This document shows positions 30,830 through 44,013 of a stretch of DNA of 64,000 bases, in pieces. The stretch's first letter is position 1; the number at the start of each line of letters is the position of its first letter. A program made the position numbers and the translations under genes. The notes beneath the pieces were generated by a model. The model made no database searches, was not told the DNA's origin, and worked only from the letters and a program-made list of their open reading frames with translations. This DNA comes from Allodiplogaster sudhausi (Eukaryota > Nematoda > Chromadorea > Rhabditida > Diplogasteridae). The DNA lies in NCBI GenBank assembly GCA_945643635.1, contig CALZFC010000252.1, forward strand, positions 3,258,501 to 3,322,500. Reading direction: 5' to 3'.

Positions 30830-32065
30830 AATTTCATTCTTTTTTTTAAACAATTTTAGTTTCCTTCTTTTGGGATAGCTTGTTAATTATTTCGTATACA
30901 TCGATCCCTATCCCCCCTTTCCCTCTCTTTCTCACAATCAGTAATGGCCTCTACCCGAAGATATTTTTCTTTCTTATATTCGTGCTGTCACATCGAAATA
31001 TTAATTTCATGAACGATAGATAATTAATTAAATTTCTGACAAAATTGGTTGATGATGTGTTTTGTTTAGGAATTGACATGGCGAGGCAATGAAGTCTTTT
31101 CCTGTGTCTCCCTCACAACTCCGAACTCTCATTGCCACGAGTCTTCTGCTGGTGTAAATGGATCCTGCAGTTTTGGGTATTTTTCTGCTCTCTGAGCATG
31201 CGAAACTTCTTTCTGTGATGATTTACTTGTAGCGCTAAACTTCTTTTTTGATCTTTTCTACTCTTCTTGAGTAGGGTTATTAGTAATAACTACATCCCGC
31301 TTAATGTTTTTTTGGTAATAATAATCGTTGTGACCAATGGGGTATATTGGTGATGATTGAGGTTCTGTTTTAGTTGTCCACTCCTTTTTAACCAAGATTA
31401 GAATTCATGGCCTCATTGGAGGAACTATTTTGTATGAAAAGCCTTACATCACTTCGCGAATTTTTAGTGTAGACCAAATAGAAAAGATTGCCATTATTCC
31501 TTGAGTTGAATTTCTTCTGCAACAAATGGGTAGACAGGTGATGTTGAATTCAAAGAGTGTTGAGTGCTATTTTTATCCGTCTTATTTATTTATTTTATTA
31601 GATAAGAGTAACTTCATCTATATGATATGTTGAAAGGGACTAATTGATGGGAGTCCTGTCTGTGACCTTTCTTCTATTTATTGTTTTCCTAACTCCCGTT
31701 AGATTGTGTCTGCATAAAATTCAGTATCAAAAGCTACTTTTTGTTGGGAACATGATAAGCAGTGGAAATATGCGATGGAAGGGGAGATTGGCAAAGAGGC
31801 AAAGAAGCGGTGAATTTCGAGTTGTTGTTGAGTGTAGCAGAAGAGCGAATCATTTCACTCTCAGTGGTGGAAATCATTGCACCCTGACTATAATTTAATT
31901 TTAGTATGTGAAGGTTGCAAAATGAGCAAAATAAAAGGTTACACGCAACAATCTCCCTCTTCCTAAAGGGCAGGCAAATCTTTCACTTTTCATTTCGATT
32001 AGGAATCGACTTTCTTGCAGTCATTTCCTTTGCTTACATCTTTGCTGGACGGTCGACACTTTCGA
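30830..32065 (+). other. 3' flank of the TANGO1-like gene and upstream region of the next gene
   Basis: AT-rich with no secure exon. A frame at 31,644-31,898 is open for 84 codons but has no splice or homology support. A TTTCTTGCAG acceptor ends at about 32,020, roughly 45 bases before the next ATG, and may be a trans-splice site or the end of a 5' UTR intron. Confidence 0.5.
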
Positions 32066-32593
32066 ATGAGTAGAAGCGGCCCCCGTCTGTCTCCCTCTTC
32101 CTCTTCCACTTCCCTTTTCTTGCTCCCCGACGCAGATTCCGATGCCAACTTGTCCGTCTAGACAACCTCTCATCCTTCACTACTGCTCTCGCTCTTTCCT
32201 TCAGGCCAATCCCTCTGCTGCCCCCTCCGCCATCTCGACTTGAGATCCAGCTGAATCGCCTTCAGAAAGAAACTCGCGAACTCGAAGCCTCCGTGAGTCA
32301 CCCGAGATGAACTTCAAAAACTAAGAGTCGATAATGACTTCAGTTCAATCGAAAACTGGAGCGACGCCGGGAGCTGTGCATTGTCCAGAAAACTGCTGAA
32401 GAAGCTCGACACCGACTCAGGAGGCTTGTCAAGAATCACGCAAAGAAGGAGAATCAGGTAACTTTAAGTTTAGAGAGAAAGAGATTCAGAGAAAGGGGGA
32501 GGGGAGAAAGTGAGTGAGAGTGAGAGACGGAGAGGGTGAAAAGAGAGTGAGAGACAGAAAGTTAGAAAGAGAGAGAAGACTGCGATTCAGACG

Positions 32594-32630
<37 letters not shown>

Positions 32631-33178
32631 CTAATCTGGATGTACATTAAGGAGGATTATCGTGGTAGAAGTACCCAGCAGCAAGAAGTGTTCTATGGCT
32701 CGATGGAATTCTTCAACACCATCAATGAGGTTTTCATTAAACAACTTGAACAAATACCATTCAATATTTAAAAGTATACTAAAAAAAATTTTATATCAAC
32801 AGGTGTCGGCAGGAATCGGTCGGTCGATCGGTGATCTCTTCTTCCTGGCCCGCCAATGCGACGACCTTGGCGAGGTCGCCGAGAATTTCTCTTCTGCTGC
32901 CAATGGAGTCATTGCCGCCTTGCACCATGTACGCTTCAATCGTTTCCTTCGGATACATCTCCTCTCTGCCTCCTTAAATCTCTCTCTCTCTCTTTCTCGC
33001 TATCTCATTGTATTGCTCTCCCTTTGTCCACATTTCTCTCTCACACACCGTCTCGTCTTCTCTCGCTCTCTTTTCTTTTCGCTCATTCCTATCCTCCATT
33101 CAGAGTCTATCATTGCAGAACACTTCGGAGATCCAATTCGCCGAGCCGCAGCCCAGCATTGGTGATCTCTTGAGCTAG
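32066..33178 (+). CDS. Small coiled-coil protein of unknown family
   Basis: Six exons with consistent phases: 32066-32151, 32205-32292, 32344-32457, 32652-32729, 32803-32928, 33104-33178 (TAG). They give 188 aa. The N-terminus is Ser-rich then Pro-rich (LPIPLLPPPPSRLEIQLNRL). Residues about 40-95 form a charged helix or coiled coil (FNRKLERRRELCIVQKTAEE). A second predicted helical part follows (VSAGIGRSIGDLFFLARQCD), and the C-terminus is acidic/amphipathic, ending PSIGDLLS. No signal peptide or membrane span. I do not recognise the family. The first donor (TT/GTCCGT) was chosen because it alone restores phase. Intron 3 carries a GA repeat at about 32,600-32,626. The gene follows the TANGO1-like gene on the same strand at 1.2 kb, too far for a standard nematode operon. 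Confidence 0.7.
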
Positions 33179-35244
33179 TAATCTGCACCGTGCTTAGTGC
33201 TGAGTTGGCAGACGACGAAGTACAGTATCTTCAGATTGCATGTACGGTCCTCCGCCGTCGTTCGAATCTTCTAGCAACGAATCTTCCAAGTCAAACGAGG
33301 ATGGCAACTGAAAAGAGGACAGCCGAGAGAGAAGTGCTTCATCATCCCATTTTCTTGATGATAAAGGAAGCTTTGAGTTGATAGAATAGAAGCCTTTCTC
33401 CTCTCATTATCGATGTGACTTGTTTGTTATGAATAACGACAGTAAGCTTTATCTCATATGGTCTCTCAACTTTGGGATCACGGGGCTCTGTAAAGGAAGA
33501 AAACCGAGCTGAGGAGCACAGAAGAGCGAAGAAACAGGGGTGACATTCAAGATAACCAGAGAGAGATCAGACAAAGCGACGATTCGTTGCTTTCCCCTTT
33601 CATAAATTAAAAATAGAAAGGATTACACAACAAACGGAGAAACTAAAGTAGGAAGGGGGAGGGAGGGCGAAATTGGATTGGACAGAAACTGCTGAAGAGC
33701 AGGGAATTCGATCACACTAAGCCAGGCTATAGTCGAACCGAGATTGTCAGGATGTGAGGTATCTGAAGTCGACGGGAGTCGACAATGGAGGTAGATGAGA
33801 ATGAGGTGAAGAGAAAATGAGGAAGAGAGAGAAACTGACCGGGCAGAGAGTCAGTGAGGTAAGGAGTGGGAAAAGGAGCACAGCACTTTAAACAAGCTAC
33901 AGTATCCGAACACAACGAACAGATATCAGACATAACAAAGGAGTAATACAGATTTGGCTACATAGTAAAAATATGATTCTTTACAATAGCTTGTAAAGAA
34001 TCCTTGTTTCATAAGACTCCTAGTTGTGTTCAGACTACTCCAATACCATCCGCAGTTTCTGAGTAGAGCTGCACAGTTTCCATGAGAAAAGAGGAGAGCG
34101 GGAGAGAAGGGAAGGGGAAAAACTCAAGAGGGCAGCCCTTAAGCGTCCGGAAGCAGTTGCCAAACGGTGAAACGCGGCTCTCAACGGATTCAAGATTTGA
34201 TTAGTGTTTTCACTCATTGAATTGTTAGTTATGAAACTGGACAGCAACGGGGATTCGGGATGTCAGAATAAGACGCAACAAACGGACGTTCTTCTAAACC
34301 AGTTCAACACACTACGAACGGGATACTTGACCATTGAACATAAAGGCGAATGCATATATCATAGCTTATTTATAAGTAAACTTTCTCATAAACTAACTAT
34401 AATGGCTTTGCTAGAGGATCAAAACAGAAAATGGAAGAAGAAAAAGAGTACAGTAATCATAGATCTTTGCGTGAAACAACGCAGTCAGTCCGGTACATAG
34501 ACATCAACAATCGGGATCAACTCAGTGATACGAGAGCGAACCGGGAAGAGAGAGGCAGAGAGGGTCTCAAAGAGAAGAGGGAACATGGGGAAGAGAGAGA
34601 GTCGAGGTGATTAGCGGAAAAATAACTCGTGGTGAACTCTCTCGTGCACAGGAAGAGGTAGAAGGGAAGCATTCTTGCAGTTGAGGTAGCAGGGGGAAAG
34701 AGAAAAGACAAGAGCAAGCCTAGGAGAGAATGAATCTCTCTCCACATGTTATATATCTCTACTCTTTTCTACATTTCACAGGAACAATCGAAGGTTAGGA
34801 ACTGAGATATGAAGCTCACATTAGTACAAGGGGTAGTCGGAGGAGAAGAGAGGTAGTCAGAATGTGAGGTTGGGTCAAGCGTTTAAGGTAGAGAAGAGAA
34901 AGGGCAATTCACTACCACACCTGCAGTCTTTAAAACGGATAAACCAGATTCTTTAGAAGGACAAACAATAATATTCCAACACCAAACATCTCAAGAGAAA
35001 CAAGGATAATGGATCTCTATGTAACACTTCCCTTCAAAACACTGGGATAAACGCAAGCTGAAAAATATTCACGCATAATAGGAGGTAGTTTAGCTGCGAA
35101 TTAAAATAATATACCGTTATTCATGATTGCCGGGAGAAGGATGAAAAGATGGCCTTCAGCGGGAAAATGCATAGGGCTCATATGTAACGAGAGAGTGGAG
35201 GACAGGGAGAGGGAACAGAGATGGACAGGGCATCACCGGATGGG
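33179..35244. other. Convergent intergenic region
   Basis: Two genes converge here, so both 3' UTRs are expected. I see no exon. A 98-codon plus-strand frame at 34,204-34,500 is AT-rich, lacks splice evidence and is treated as chance. Confidence 0.6.
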
Positions 35245-38200
35245 CTACTCCGTCTTGAAGAACTCGCGAGGAAGAGGCTCCGCCTCCTCCGACCGGACTG
35301 TTCCCATGAACAGGGACACGGAGTTAGCTGCTATCTCACGCAGCAAACCAAGGGCATACGGTATCCGGCCAGTGAACTTGTGGGCATCCTCACCGTACAG
35401 AGAACCAAGGTAGCTGAAGAGGAGAGAGATAGAACGGAGAGAAAGATACAACGGAGATGAGAGGGAGAGAGAAGAGAGGGAGAGAGAGATGGAAGGGAGA
35501 CGAGGAGATGAAGAGAGAGAGAGGTGATGAGAGAAAGCCATAGAAAGAATGCAAAAAAGAGAAGAGAGAAATAGCCAGGTCATACCGAGAGAGCAGACTG
35601 GAGTAGTCCTGGTTGTGCTTGCGGATGAGTTCTTGGTCTCCGATGGAAGTGATTGAATCTCGTTGAGAGAAGAGGACGACCAGGAGGAGAAGCTGCATGG
35701 CAACCTCGTTGGTGCGAACTTCCTCTGCGATCGCAGCCACGAAGCTGAAGAGATTAATACAAGAATAAATAATAATACTGATTAAAACAATAACAACCAT
35801 CATTAAATGTGGAATAACCGAAAAGGATAATATATGAAAAATAACGCACTCAAGGAAGCGAGCTTTCTGCGACTCGCGATTGCTCATGTTTAGCTGGTCG
35901 AACATGTTGATAGAGACCTGCATTTGAAGGAGTTACGGCTGTTCGTTCATCAACCTTTCTCTCTCCATCTCTCCCTCCCTCTCTTACTCTCTCCTCTCCT
36001 CTCTCATGTCAGATATTCTCTAGTTCTGTCTCCCTCTCTTCTCTCTCTCCCTCTCCTCTCTCTCTCTCTCTTGCTCTCGTTCTCTCTCGCCTCCTTGCCT
36101 GATACTGCGACGGCACGACAGGAGACTTCCATGACTTGTTCATGGAGTCGAAGCGGGAGACGCCCCTCATGGTGAGCAGCTCGACCATGCCCCCCTTGAG
36201 GAGGTTGAACTTGCCCTCGTGGCTGAGCTCGTTGAACGCCCCCAACTTCTTGGACATCTTGACAAGTCTCCTCATGGTGATGTCCATGATGTTCATGATA
36301 TCTGCGGGTGTCTTGTCTGCCTTCATGAATGCTTCTCGTTGTCTGCCGCTGTCAATTGGCTCGTTCATTCCGATGAAGGCTTCGCGAACCTGCAATTCAT
36401 CGCAAAAAGGTCTCAATTACATTTTTTAAACAATAACTTGCTTAATTATGCTAACTCTACTATTAGTCATTACAAACCTCATCAAGCGATCTCAGCTCCT
36501 CAGGATTCAGCTCAAAGCACGCCTTCATCGGTCTTCCAACGTTGCCCATATGATCCTGAAAGGAAGACTCTCCTCACTCTACCTTTCACTTTCTCTCTTT
36601 CTCTCCATCTCTGCCCCTCCGTTCTCTTCTCCCTCTCTGCCCCTTCCGCACTCTTCATCTCTCTCTCCCTCTCTGCCCCCTCCGCTCTCTTCATCTCTCG
36701 CGGTGCTGTCTACTCTAGTCGCCCTGAAGAAGGACGAACATGGAGAGAGCGTCCGCGTGTGATGGCGAAGAGAGAAGCGGAGGGAGACGAGTCGAGTTCC
36801 ATCTCATCGGAGACGGTGGAACTGACGTAGTTCTTCAGCTTCTCTTCCATGTCCGCCTTCAGCCCCGCCAGCCCCCCTCCATTCTCCATGCTGCCGCCCA
36901 TTGATGACGCCAGCGAGAAGGGCACTCCTGCTAGGTTACGGTCATTACGGGTCTCGTACGGAATACAGCAATGGTATACTGTACTTCTAACTCATGTTTA
37001 TAAGATAGAAAGCTTTGTTAAGAAAACGAACCACCCGATCCAGCATTCGAGATCTGCGCAAGTGCACTCGGAGAGAAGATATTGCTGGAAAGAAGAAGGT
37101 TTCTGTTGCAGCAAAAGAAATGGAAACCTTAGGAATCAGAGTGGTTGATTACTCACGGTTTATATTCAGGAGACGTGGGAGCCGCAGAAGAAACTGGCAT
37201 GCCAACTCCGGGTGGAGAGAGAGTGGAAGTGGTGCTGGCCAGATGGATCAGATTCTGATACTCGTCCATCGACATGATCACCTCAAGTTACTCATATTCA
37301 GTTATTTCGATCCCACTTATAAATCTGTAATATTGTTGCTAGCAAGCGGTCCAAACTTCATACTCTTCCTTTAAACTGATTCGACTGATACAAATGTTTA
37401 TGTGAATAAGCATTCCATCTCGCACAAAATTGTAGCAGTGTCATACCCGACGAAAACCTTTGCATAAACATGTCTGCTTTTCGCATTGCTGGTTTTGTTG
37501 GGCAAAAAGAGAAGAGAAAGGAAAAAATGATGTGGTCCTAAATGCCTGCATCTCCTAGGATGCCTCCACACACTTAACTAAGGTCCTTAAAATAGGACGC
37601 CAAAACCACTTGCAAAAGGCAAGTCAACGTGGCAGAAATCACAAAAAGGTCACATAGTGTAACACTCGATCATCTAAATGGCTGTTCCTAGAATATTTGG
37701 TTGATGAAGGCACATCATGATAGAGGAAATGAAGACTTCTCGCGAAACCAGAGGAAGAAGGCTGGGGAAACGAGCTTTTAGTCCCCACTAATCCATCTTC
37801 AAGCCTATCCAAGGGGGATGAAACACAAGATGACATGATAAATCTCCGGGTCCAAGGGCTTCAGTCAGAGGCACTTTCCCGTTTCCGGGCAATGCGGTTC
37901 TGGTATAGTACATTTCAAGATAGAAGAGCATATCAGCTTATCTCTGATATCAGTGACCTTCTCTCCCTCTCTCTCTCTGCCTCCTTTTTTTCTGTCCTAA
38001 TCGCTCTCTCTGACCTGGTTGCGCACATGGTCGACGGCGACTCTGGGAGAGGGTCGAGGGAGGCCGGCTGCTGGCTGAGGAGTGGACGCCGTGGTAGCCG
38101 CGGCGGCGCGAGTAGCCGCCGCCAGTCTCTGCTGCATCATCATGTTCGACTCGTACTGAAGAAGACACACCTCAACAGGGCAATGGGAGGATGACAATTC

Positions 38201-39853
38201 ATCCCATCAAGGCACACCCTCAAGGTGCCAGCCATGAACAGAGAAAACACGGGGAATGGCAATCTGACAGCGTCTGGGCTTGGCTGGCATTGAAGGGAAC
38301 CAAGCCTGCCCGGTGGAGAATCGGAAGTCGAAGAGTCTGTCGGAGACAGCAGAGGAAACTTAAAAGAATAGAAACACTCTTTTGCCGTTCATTCGAGGAA
38401 ATCTAATATTTTTTATGGGCAAGTGTTAACGAATAGTGTAAACTGACCCCTCCGTGATGTCCAGGAGGGGAAAGAATCGGGGGGATGTGTCTGCCGGCAG
38501 GAGAATGCATCTGGAAATGGATAAGCACTCTTTCTTACTCTTTACCTCCTTTATCACTCTTTTGTCTATCACTCTCTTCATCTCTAGTCCTCTCCATTCT
38601 GACCTGCATGTCGGGGGAAGTGAGAATGGAGACGGGAGAGGAGACGCTGGACTTGGATGAGACGGAGGCGGAGTGCATCTGATGGGAGTGCGAGTGGCGC
38701 TGTCTCTGCTGGTTCGCCAGGTTGTTCAGGCGAGAGTTCTTCCTCCGTCGAAGCTGCAACCACAACCACAATTAGCAACTGGCAGAATAACCTTTTTTAT
38801 CCGGGGAAGATGGAGGAAGCTTCTAGATCTTTCTGTGTATTGGAAAAAGAATACACTTCCCATTACAACAACTCAAGAGTTCGAAGAATCGAATGTCGAG
38901 AATAAATATTACCTGTTCCTCGTTGAGGATCCACTCCTTCTTCATTCCCACTGCGAAACACTTCCGGAGACGACACTTCTGGCAGAAGCGACGGGACACT
39001 GCATTGATCTCGCAGTCGTCCGAGTAGGGGCACTTGAACTCCTGTGCACCATGAAACGAGAGGAGTTATTGCATCTTAAGTATCTCAGATGACTATGTTT
39101 GGGGTTTATATATAACAGATTTAGCGGACGATTAGTCTTCCATTCCAAATAGCATTATGGTTTCTGCATTGAGGAGGAGGCACTACTCTTTCTAAATATA
39201 AGGTGGATTGAGAGTGAAAGAGAAGAGGAAAGGAGGGACGAGGAAAGGAGAGAGATGATCCTGTAGAGCGGACCTTAGGCCTGAGGGCATTGCGACGGAA
39301 GAAGGCCTTGCAGGATTCGCAAGTGATGACATTGAAGTTGTAGCCTGTGGCGTGGTCTCCGCACACTCGGCATGTCTTCTGGCGACGGCGGCCATCCTGG
39401 ACAACTACCATTTCTTATTCATAACCAACATTTCTATTGCCATACTTTCCTATTCTTCAAGACAACAAGTTCTCTTGATTCATTTCCTTTCTCGGAAAGG
39501 AATGTTTTGCACACTTCTGCCGCGAGCAGAAAACATCTGCGCCCGCATAATGTTGTTTCATTTAAGATCATAAGCACAAGACAACTTCTTTCCCATTCAT
39601 CATGTGAATACGAAAAACTGAAGGCATATGGCAGCTGATAAGTGAAAAAGTCAACTATCTTTTCTTTTTTCTAAGAATTCGTACCATGTCACCGCCTCCA
39701 TCAGTGGCAGAACCGGGGGAATTGCAGCTGGGGCGGCCGTCTTCACAGCCCACCGGAGATTGCCCATACCCTAAAACCATCTCTCACTTAACTCATAACA
39801 CCTAATATATAAACAGTTGCTACCGAAGGAAGAACATGAAGGAAGTAACTTCT

Positions 39854-39902
<49 letters not shown>

Positions 39903-42627
39903 AACCAAGCGGTGATGTCTGGGAGAGCGCGGCGGCGAGAGTGCTTGGACTGCCACCGAGCACGGGTGGTCTGAGGGAGGGCGGTGAGTGGATCACCGGG
40001 TCCTCCGGCGTGCTCATTTGAGGCTGCAAAAATCAATTATAAATGTCTAGTTTACTTGTGCCTAACAGATTACCTAATCACCGAGTTGTTTTTATTTTAT
40101 TTTTTTCTTTTTTTTTACCTAGCTGGTTCAAATTTTTTTTAAGATTTGCTAGGTTTGTTCCACTTTTCAGAACTTTCAGCCGTTTAGAACTTCCCTAGCA
40201 GTAAAACTGAAAGCTTGCTGATACATATTTTCGTCACAGTTATCAACTACCATAACAGCCGCGCTACGCCAGTTTTGTTTTCCTGCTTCTCCACATCCCA
40301 ACAGCTAGTGTCGTCAGCTGCACTCTTCTCCACATGGGAATATTCCACGTCCATGCATTCAAGCAACCCATCTCTCCCACTTCTCTCTCTCTCTCTCTCC
40401 TCTCTCGCAATACTACAATCTTAGGCGAGCTTTCCCATGTAGCTTTCCTGTTGTAGACTTCTCCCCATAGCACATTCCTGGAAGTCCACATCCAGGTCTC
40501 AATTAGCGATTATACGAAAAGATATAGAGATAGAGAGAAAATGATAGAGAGTGATAGAAAGAGAGAGAAAGAAAGATGAAAAGGGAGTGAGAGAGAAACA
40601 GTCAAGTGACAAAGGTATTATTGCCCCCGCCAATGGAAACTCCGCGCACTTTATACCACTGAAGGAGTGACAATTCTCAATGAGAATGCTTTTTTAAAAC
40701 AATCTTCCAGAAGTTTTCTCTGAAGTCCGTGGCTGACACACAGTTGTTTGCGTCTCAAGGAGATCCCACAGAGAAGGCTCACCCACCCCGGTCAAGGCGT
40801 TCCTCTTGCTGAGTCTATGCTACTCGTCCAAGATGATTGAGCCTATCGCCTGCGACAGCTCGAGAGGGAGAGAGAGGGAGAGGGAGAGAGAGTGAGAGAG
40901 AGAGGGGAGGGTGAAGAAGAGTAGAAAAGAATGGGATAGTTTAGTTGGTCGAGCCAAGCAGCCTCTTCCTCATGGCCTACTTAGGTACGGCCGGAGAGTT
41001 CTTTACTAGTTAGAGATGAGCTCCGTCCACTCCACTCATTCACTACTCTCCCCTTACTACTCTTAGAAGGAAGCACGGAAAGATGCGAGATCCAGATAGG
41101 TCAGACTGCCTTAGAGAGAAATTCACAGACTATGTCATGAGAGCGTGGAGACAACCAGGCACGGGGGAGTGGGGAGGAGAAAGTGAGTAGGAGGGAGAAG
41201 GAAGGGAAAGCGAGGAGAAATAAGATGAGATGAAAACGAACACAACTGGGACACCACAATCATGCAACGACCAAGAAGATGTTCCCGGTGATGACTTTCA
41301 GGAAGTAGAACGGGAGAGACAACAGGTCAGACGCGCGTTACGCCAGGACTAACCAAACGCGGTTGGCCTCCATGGCGGTTAATGTTATCTGGAGGAGCAG
41401 GTGGCCACCATTCATAGATGCCGTAGAGATGGGAGAAGTCGGAGTGGAAGAGGACATCAGGGGAATCGAGGGGGTCATCCATGTACTCGTAGGAGGAGGT
41501 CGAGGGTAGCGAGGGGTCTAAGGGGAACCAGAAGGGGGGAAGGGGATCATGGTCATGAAGGGGATAGGCTGACACCGAGAGTAAGCTCTCTCGAGGACCT
41601 AACTCGCACATTCTCTTCTCCTTCAAACAACTCGTCTAGCCAGTGGTGGCGTGAGACTTTCTGAAGCTCCTACGATAAGAGTGCAACGGGAGGAGAGAGT
41701 GGAGAGATACAGAAGGTGGGCGGGGTCTGGTGCCCATGGTAAAGCGAGATATTAACACTGCCGTCGAAGGATAAAATTAGCAACATTGCTAGACAACGCA
41801 TAGCCAGTTCGATAAAGAATGAAGTAAGACTTGCGCCGGAAGTATTGAAAAAAAGCAAAGAAGGTATAAGGCAGGAGTGTGAGATATTTAAAGACATCAC
41901 GGCAGAGAAAACGAAACGCTTCAAGTAAAACTAAAAGGCATAATGAGCACTTTTCCGATCCTCGAACAGGCTCACTTCATTCATACATTACTAATTGCCA
42001 AGTGAGAAGCACTGAACCCACCGACTCTTCTGAAATGGTTGCTTCGAAATGAGGAAATTATTCAAAAAAATTATGCGCTGCCACGCTTTTCAAAAATTTT
42101 CATAAATTGAATAGAAAATATGAATTAACCATAGGGTAGAATTTGTTGAGCATGTTCCAGTTGATATAAGGCTGTACGGAGAGGAGGTTGTTGATGTCAA
42201 CCATATCATCCACCACTCCAGCTCGAGCCTGCTGAAGAGAAGGGCAGGAGTGGGAGTAGACAGGATGGCGGACGGCGGGTTGGGAGGAAGGAGCAGAGAA
42301 GGCTGCGACCAGTGCGGGTTCCGGATCGAGACCGGCGAGGATGGCCGCGACGGGGTCGAAGGTATCTTCGGTGTTCTTCTTCACCCTCTTCGTCCCTCTC
42401 AGAGGATCATCGCCCTTCCGTTTCTCGTGCAGGGGCGACAGATACGAAACGTCGCCTTCTCTCTTGTGGGACACTTCGTTGTTGGATTCTGGCATAATAG
42501 ATTCATGATGACTACAAGAAGAAGGAGAGGACGAAGGGGAAAGAGGGGGAAACAAAACAGCGAGGGGAGAAGAGCCATCAGAGAACGAAGAGGAAGGCGA
42601 AGCAGAAGAAGAAAGGGGAGAAAACAT
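35245..42627 (-). CDS. daf-12: DAF-12-like nuclear hormone receptor
   Basis: Ligand-gated transcription factor; C. elegans DAF-12 binds bile-acid-like dafachronic acids and controls dauer entry and developmental timing. Exons: 42627-42130, 41660-41574, 40023-39906 ([14 protein letters not shown]), 39770-39685, 39396-39274 and 39041-38913 (DNA-binding domain: [21 protein letters not shown]-box CESCKA, second finger CPYSDDC..CQKC, then KEWILNEEQ), 38753-38604 ([11 protein letters not shown]), 38155-38015, 37281-37157, 37084-37035, 36927-36827, 36555-36478, 36389-36099, 35917-35850, 35744-35586, 35413-35245. The ligand-binding domain carries [35 protein letters not shown] and the final helix REFFKTE. 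Phases agree throughout. The N-terminal two exons are less certain; other 5' exons are listed separately. Exon 36389-36099 ends at a GC donor, or at 36120 with a GT donor. Confidence 0.95.
39858..39900. repeat. (GA)n in a daf-12 intron
   Basis: A nearly perfect (GA)n of about 40 bases begins six bases beyond the 5' splice site of the daf-12 exon at 40023-39906. In sense it is a (CT)n tract just inside the intron. Confidence 0.9.
41354..41611 (-). CDS. Alternative, overlapping 5' exon of the daf-12-like gene
   Basis: A second minus-strand frame overlaps exon 41660-41574. It can start at ATG 41,611 ([20 protein letters not shown]) and runs 86 codons to a phase-0 donor TTG/GTTAGT, which joins in frame to the exon at 40023. 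It is acidic and aromatic ([17 protein letters not shown]). It would give a receptor isoform with a different N-terminus. Support is the open frame, the ATG and the donor. Confidence 0.5.
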
Positions 42628-43962
42628 CACTCGCGAAAGTGAAAACACGCGCGCAAACGAGAGCGAATGGTAATTCAACCACGTTTGCACTCCGCAGCAG
42701 GGCAAACTGAGCACGTGATATCCAAAGTGTCGAAATAGACATTGTGAAAGATAAAGCTTATTCACGTTCCTTAGAATATCACAAGATCCACGTTTTAAGC
42801 ATAAAAAATATTCAAAAGATCAAATTATGGCAGATGAATAGTCAATGAGTTACTGAAAGACAAAGAGAGAAAGGATTTCAAGAACGAGGGAGAAAGAGTG
42901 AAATTGTGCAGAAGCGGGGGTGGGAAATGAAATCTCGTATCGGAACTTCTCTGAATAGCCTGTCGTTTCAATCAGAATCTGCTCTGGCACTCTCAATCTC
43001 CTTCTAGTCCCATTTTGTCCTTCACCCATGGTGCATAGTTAGCGGAATGGTAGAACAGGCAACCATTCACATGCTCTCGCTATCTTTGCTTGTCTCTTTT
43101 TCTCTTTATCTCTTCATCTTTGTTGCTCCCTTGACTCTCCCCACTTCTCACTTTTCTTCTTCTTCTACTTTTCTCGACTAAGTTGCGAACGCGGCGTTCA
43201 CGACCTTGAAATGGGCACACAACAAGAGCGTGGATGGGGAGGCTTGGACTGTCAGTTCATCTCCTGTTCTTTCCCTCCCTATCTATCTCTCTCTCACCAT
43301 CTCTTCCTCTCTGTGTCTCTCTCTCACCCTCTCTATTTCCATTATTTCATTTTACTCACCATCCCAATCTCTCTGTATCTCTCATTCACAAAAGCATGCG
43401 ATAAATGAAAAAAGAACAGAACAGAATAGGGGATGAAAACCCACAGCAGAAGGCAGAGACGAGACGAAGCGAGAATGAGCGGAATTGAGCGAGAAAAGAA
43501 AGAAAGATTCAGATGTTCTGAAGAATTGTAGCTTTTCTGCCCCTTCGCCTCAGTTTAAGGCCAACTCCATTCTACAGGCACAATTGGCATAAGATCATTA
43601 GTGCAATAAAGGTAAATTAAAATTATGAAGTTAACATGTGTACTCGGACTGATCTTTGAAAACGAATAGAATAAGAAAGAGTGAGCGGGAGGAAAAAAAA
43701 GATCGAGTGAAAGAGAGAGGGGGGGAGGGTGAGACGGACGAAGAGACCAAGAATGGCATCGAAGACCAAGGGACAAAGTGAGGCAGAGATGACAATTAGG
43801 CTCTCTCTATTACCGTGTGAGCCGGCCTGCGGGTAATCACGTTTGAAGATGACAGTTTGCTTTCGTCCAAGCAGCAAGGTACTCGGGCATTACTGCGCAG
43901 TCTGAGTTGAATATTAGAAGAGGGCGGGGATAGAGAGAGAGAGGGGGGGGGGGAAGGGGAAG

Positions 43963-44013
<51 letters not shown>

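Noticed and set aside
31644..31898. 84-codon plus-strand frame
   Set aside because: AT-rich, no splice sites or family features, lies in the 3' flank of the TANGO1-like gene.
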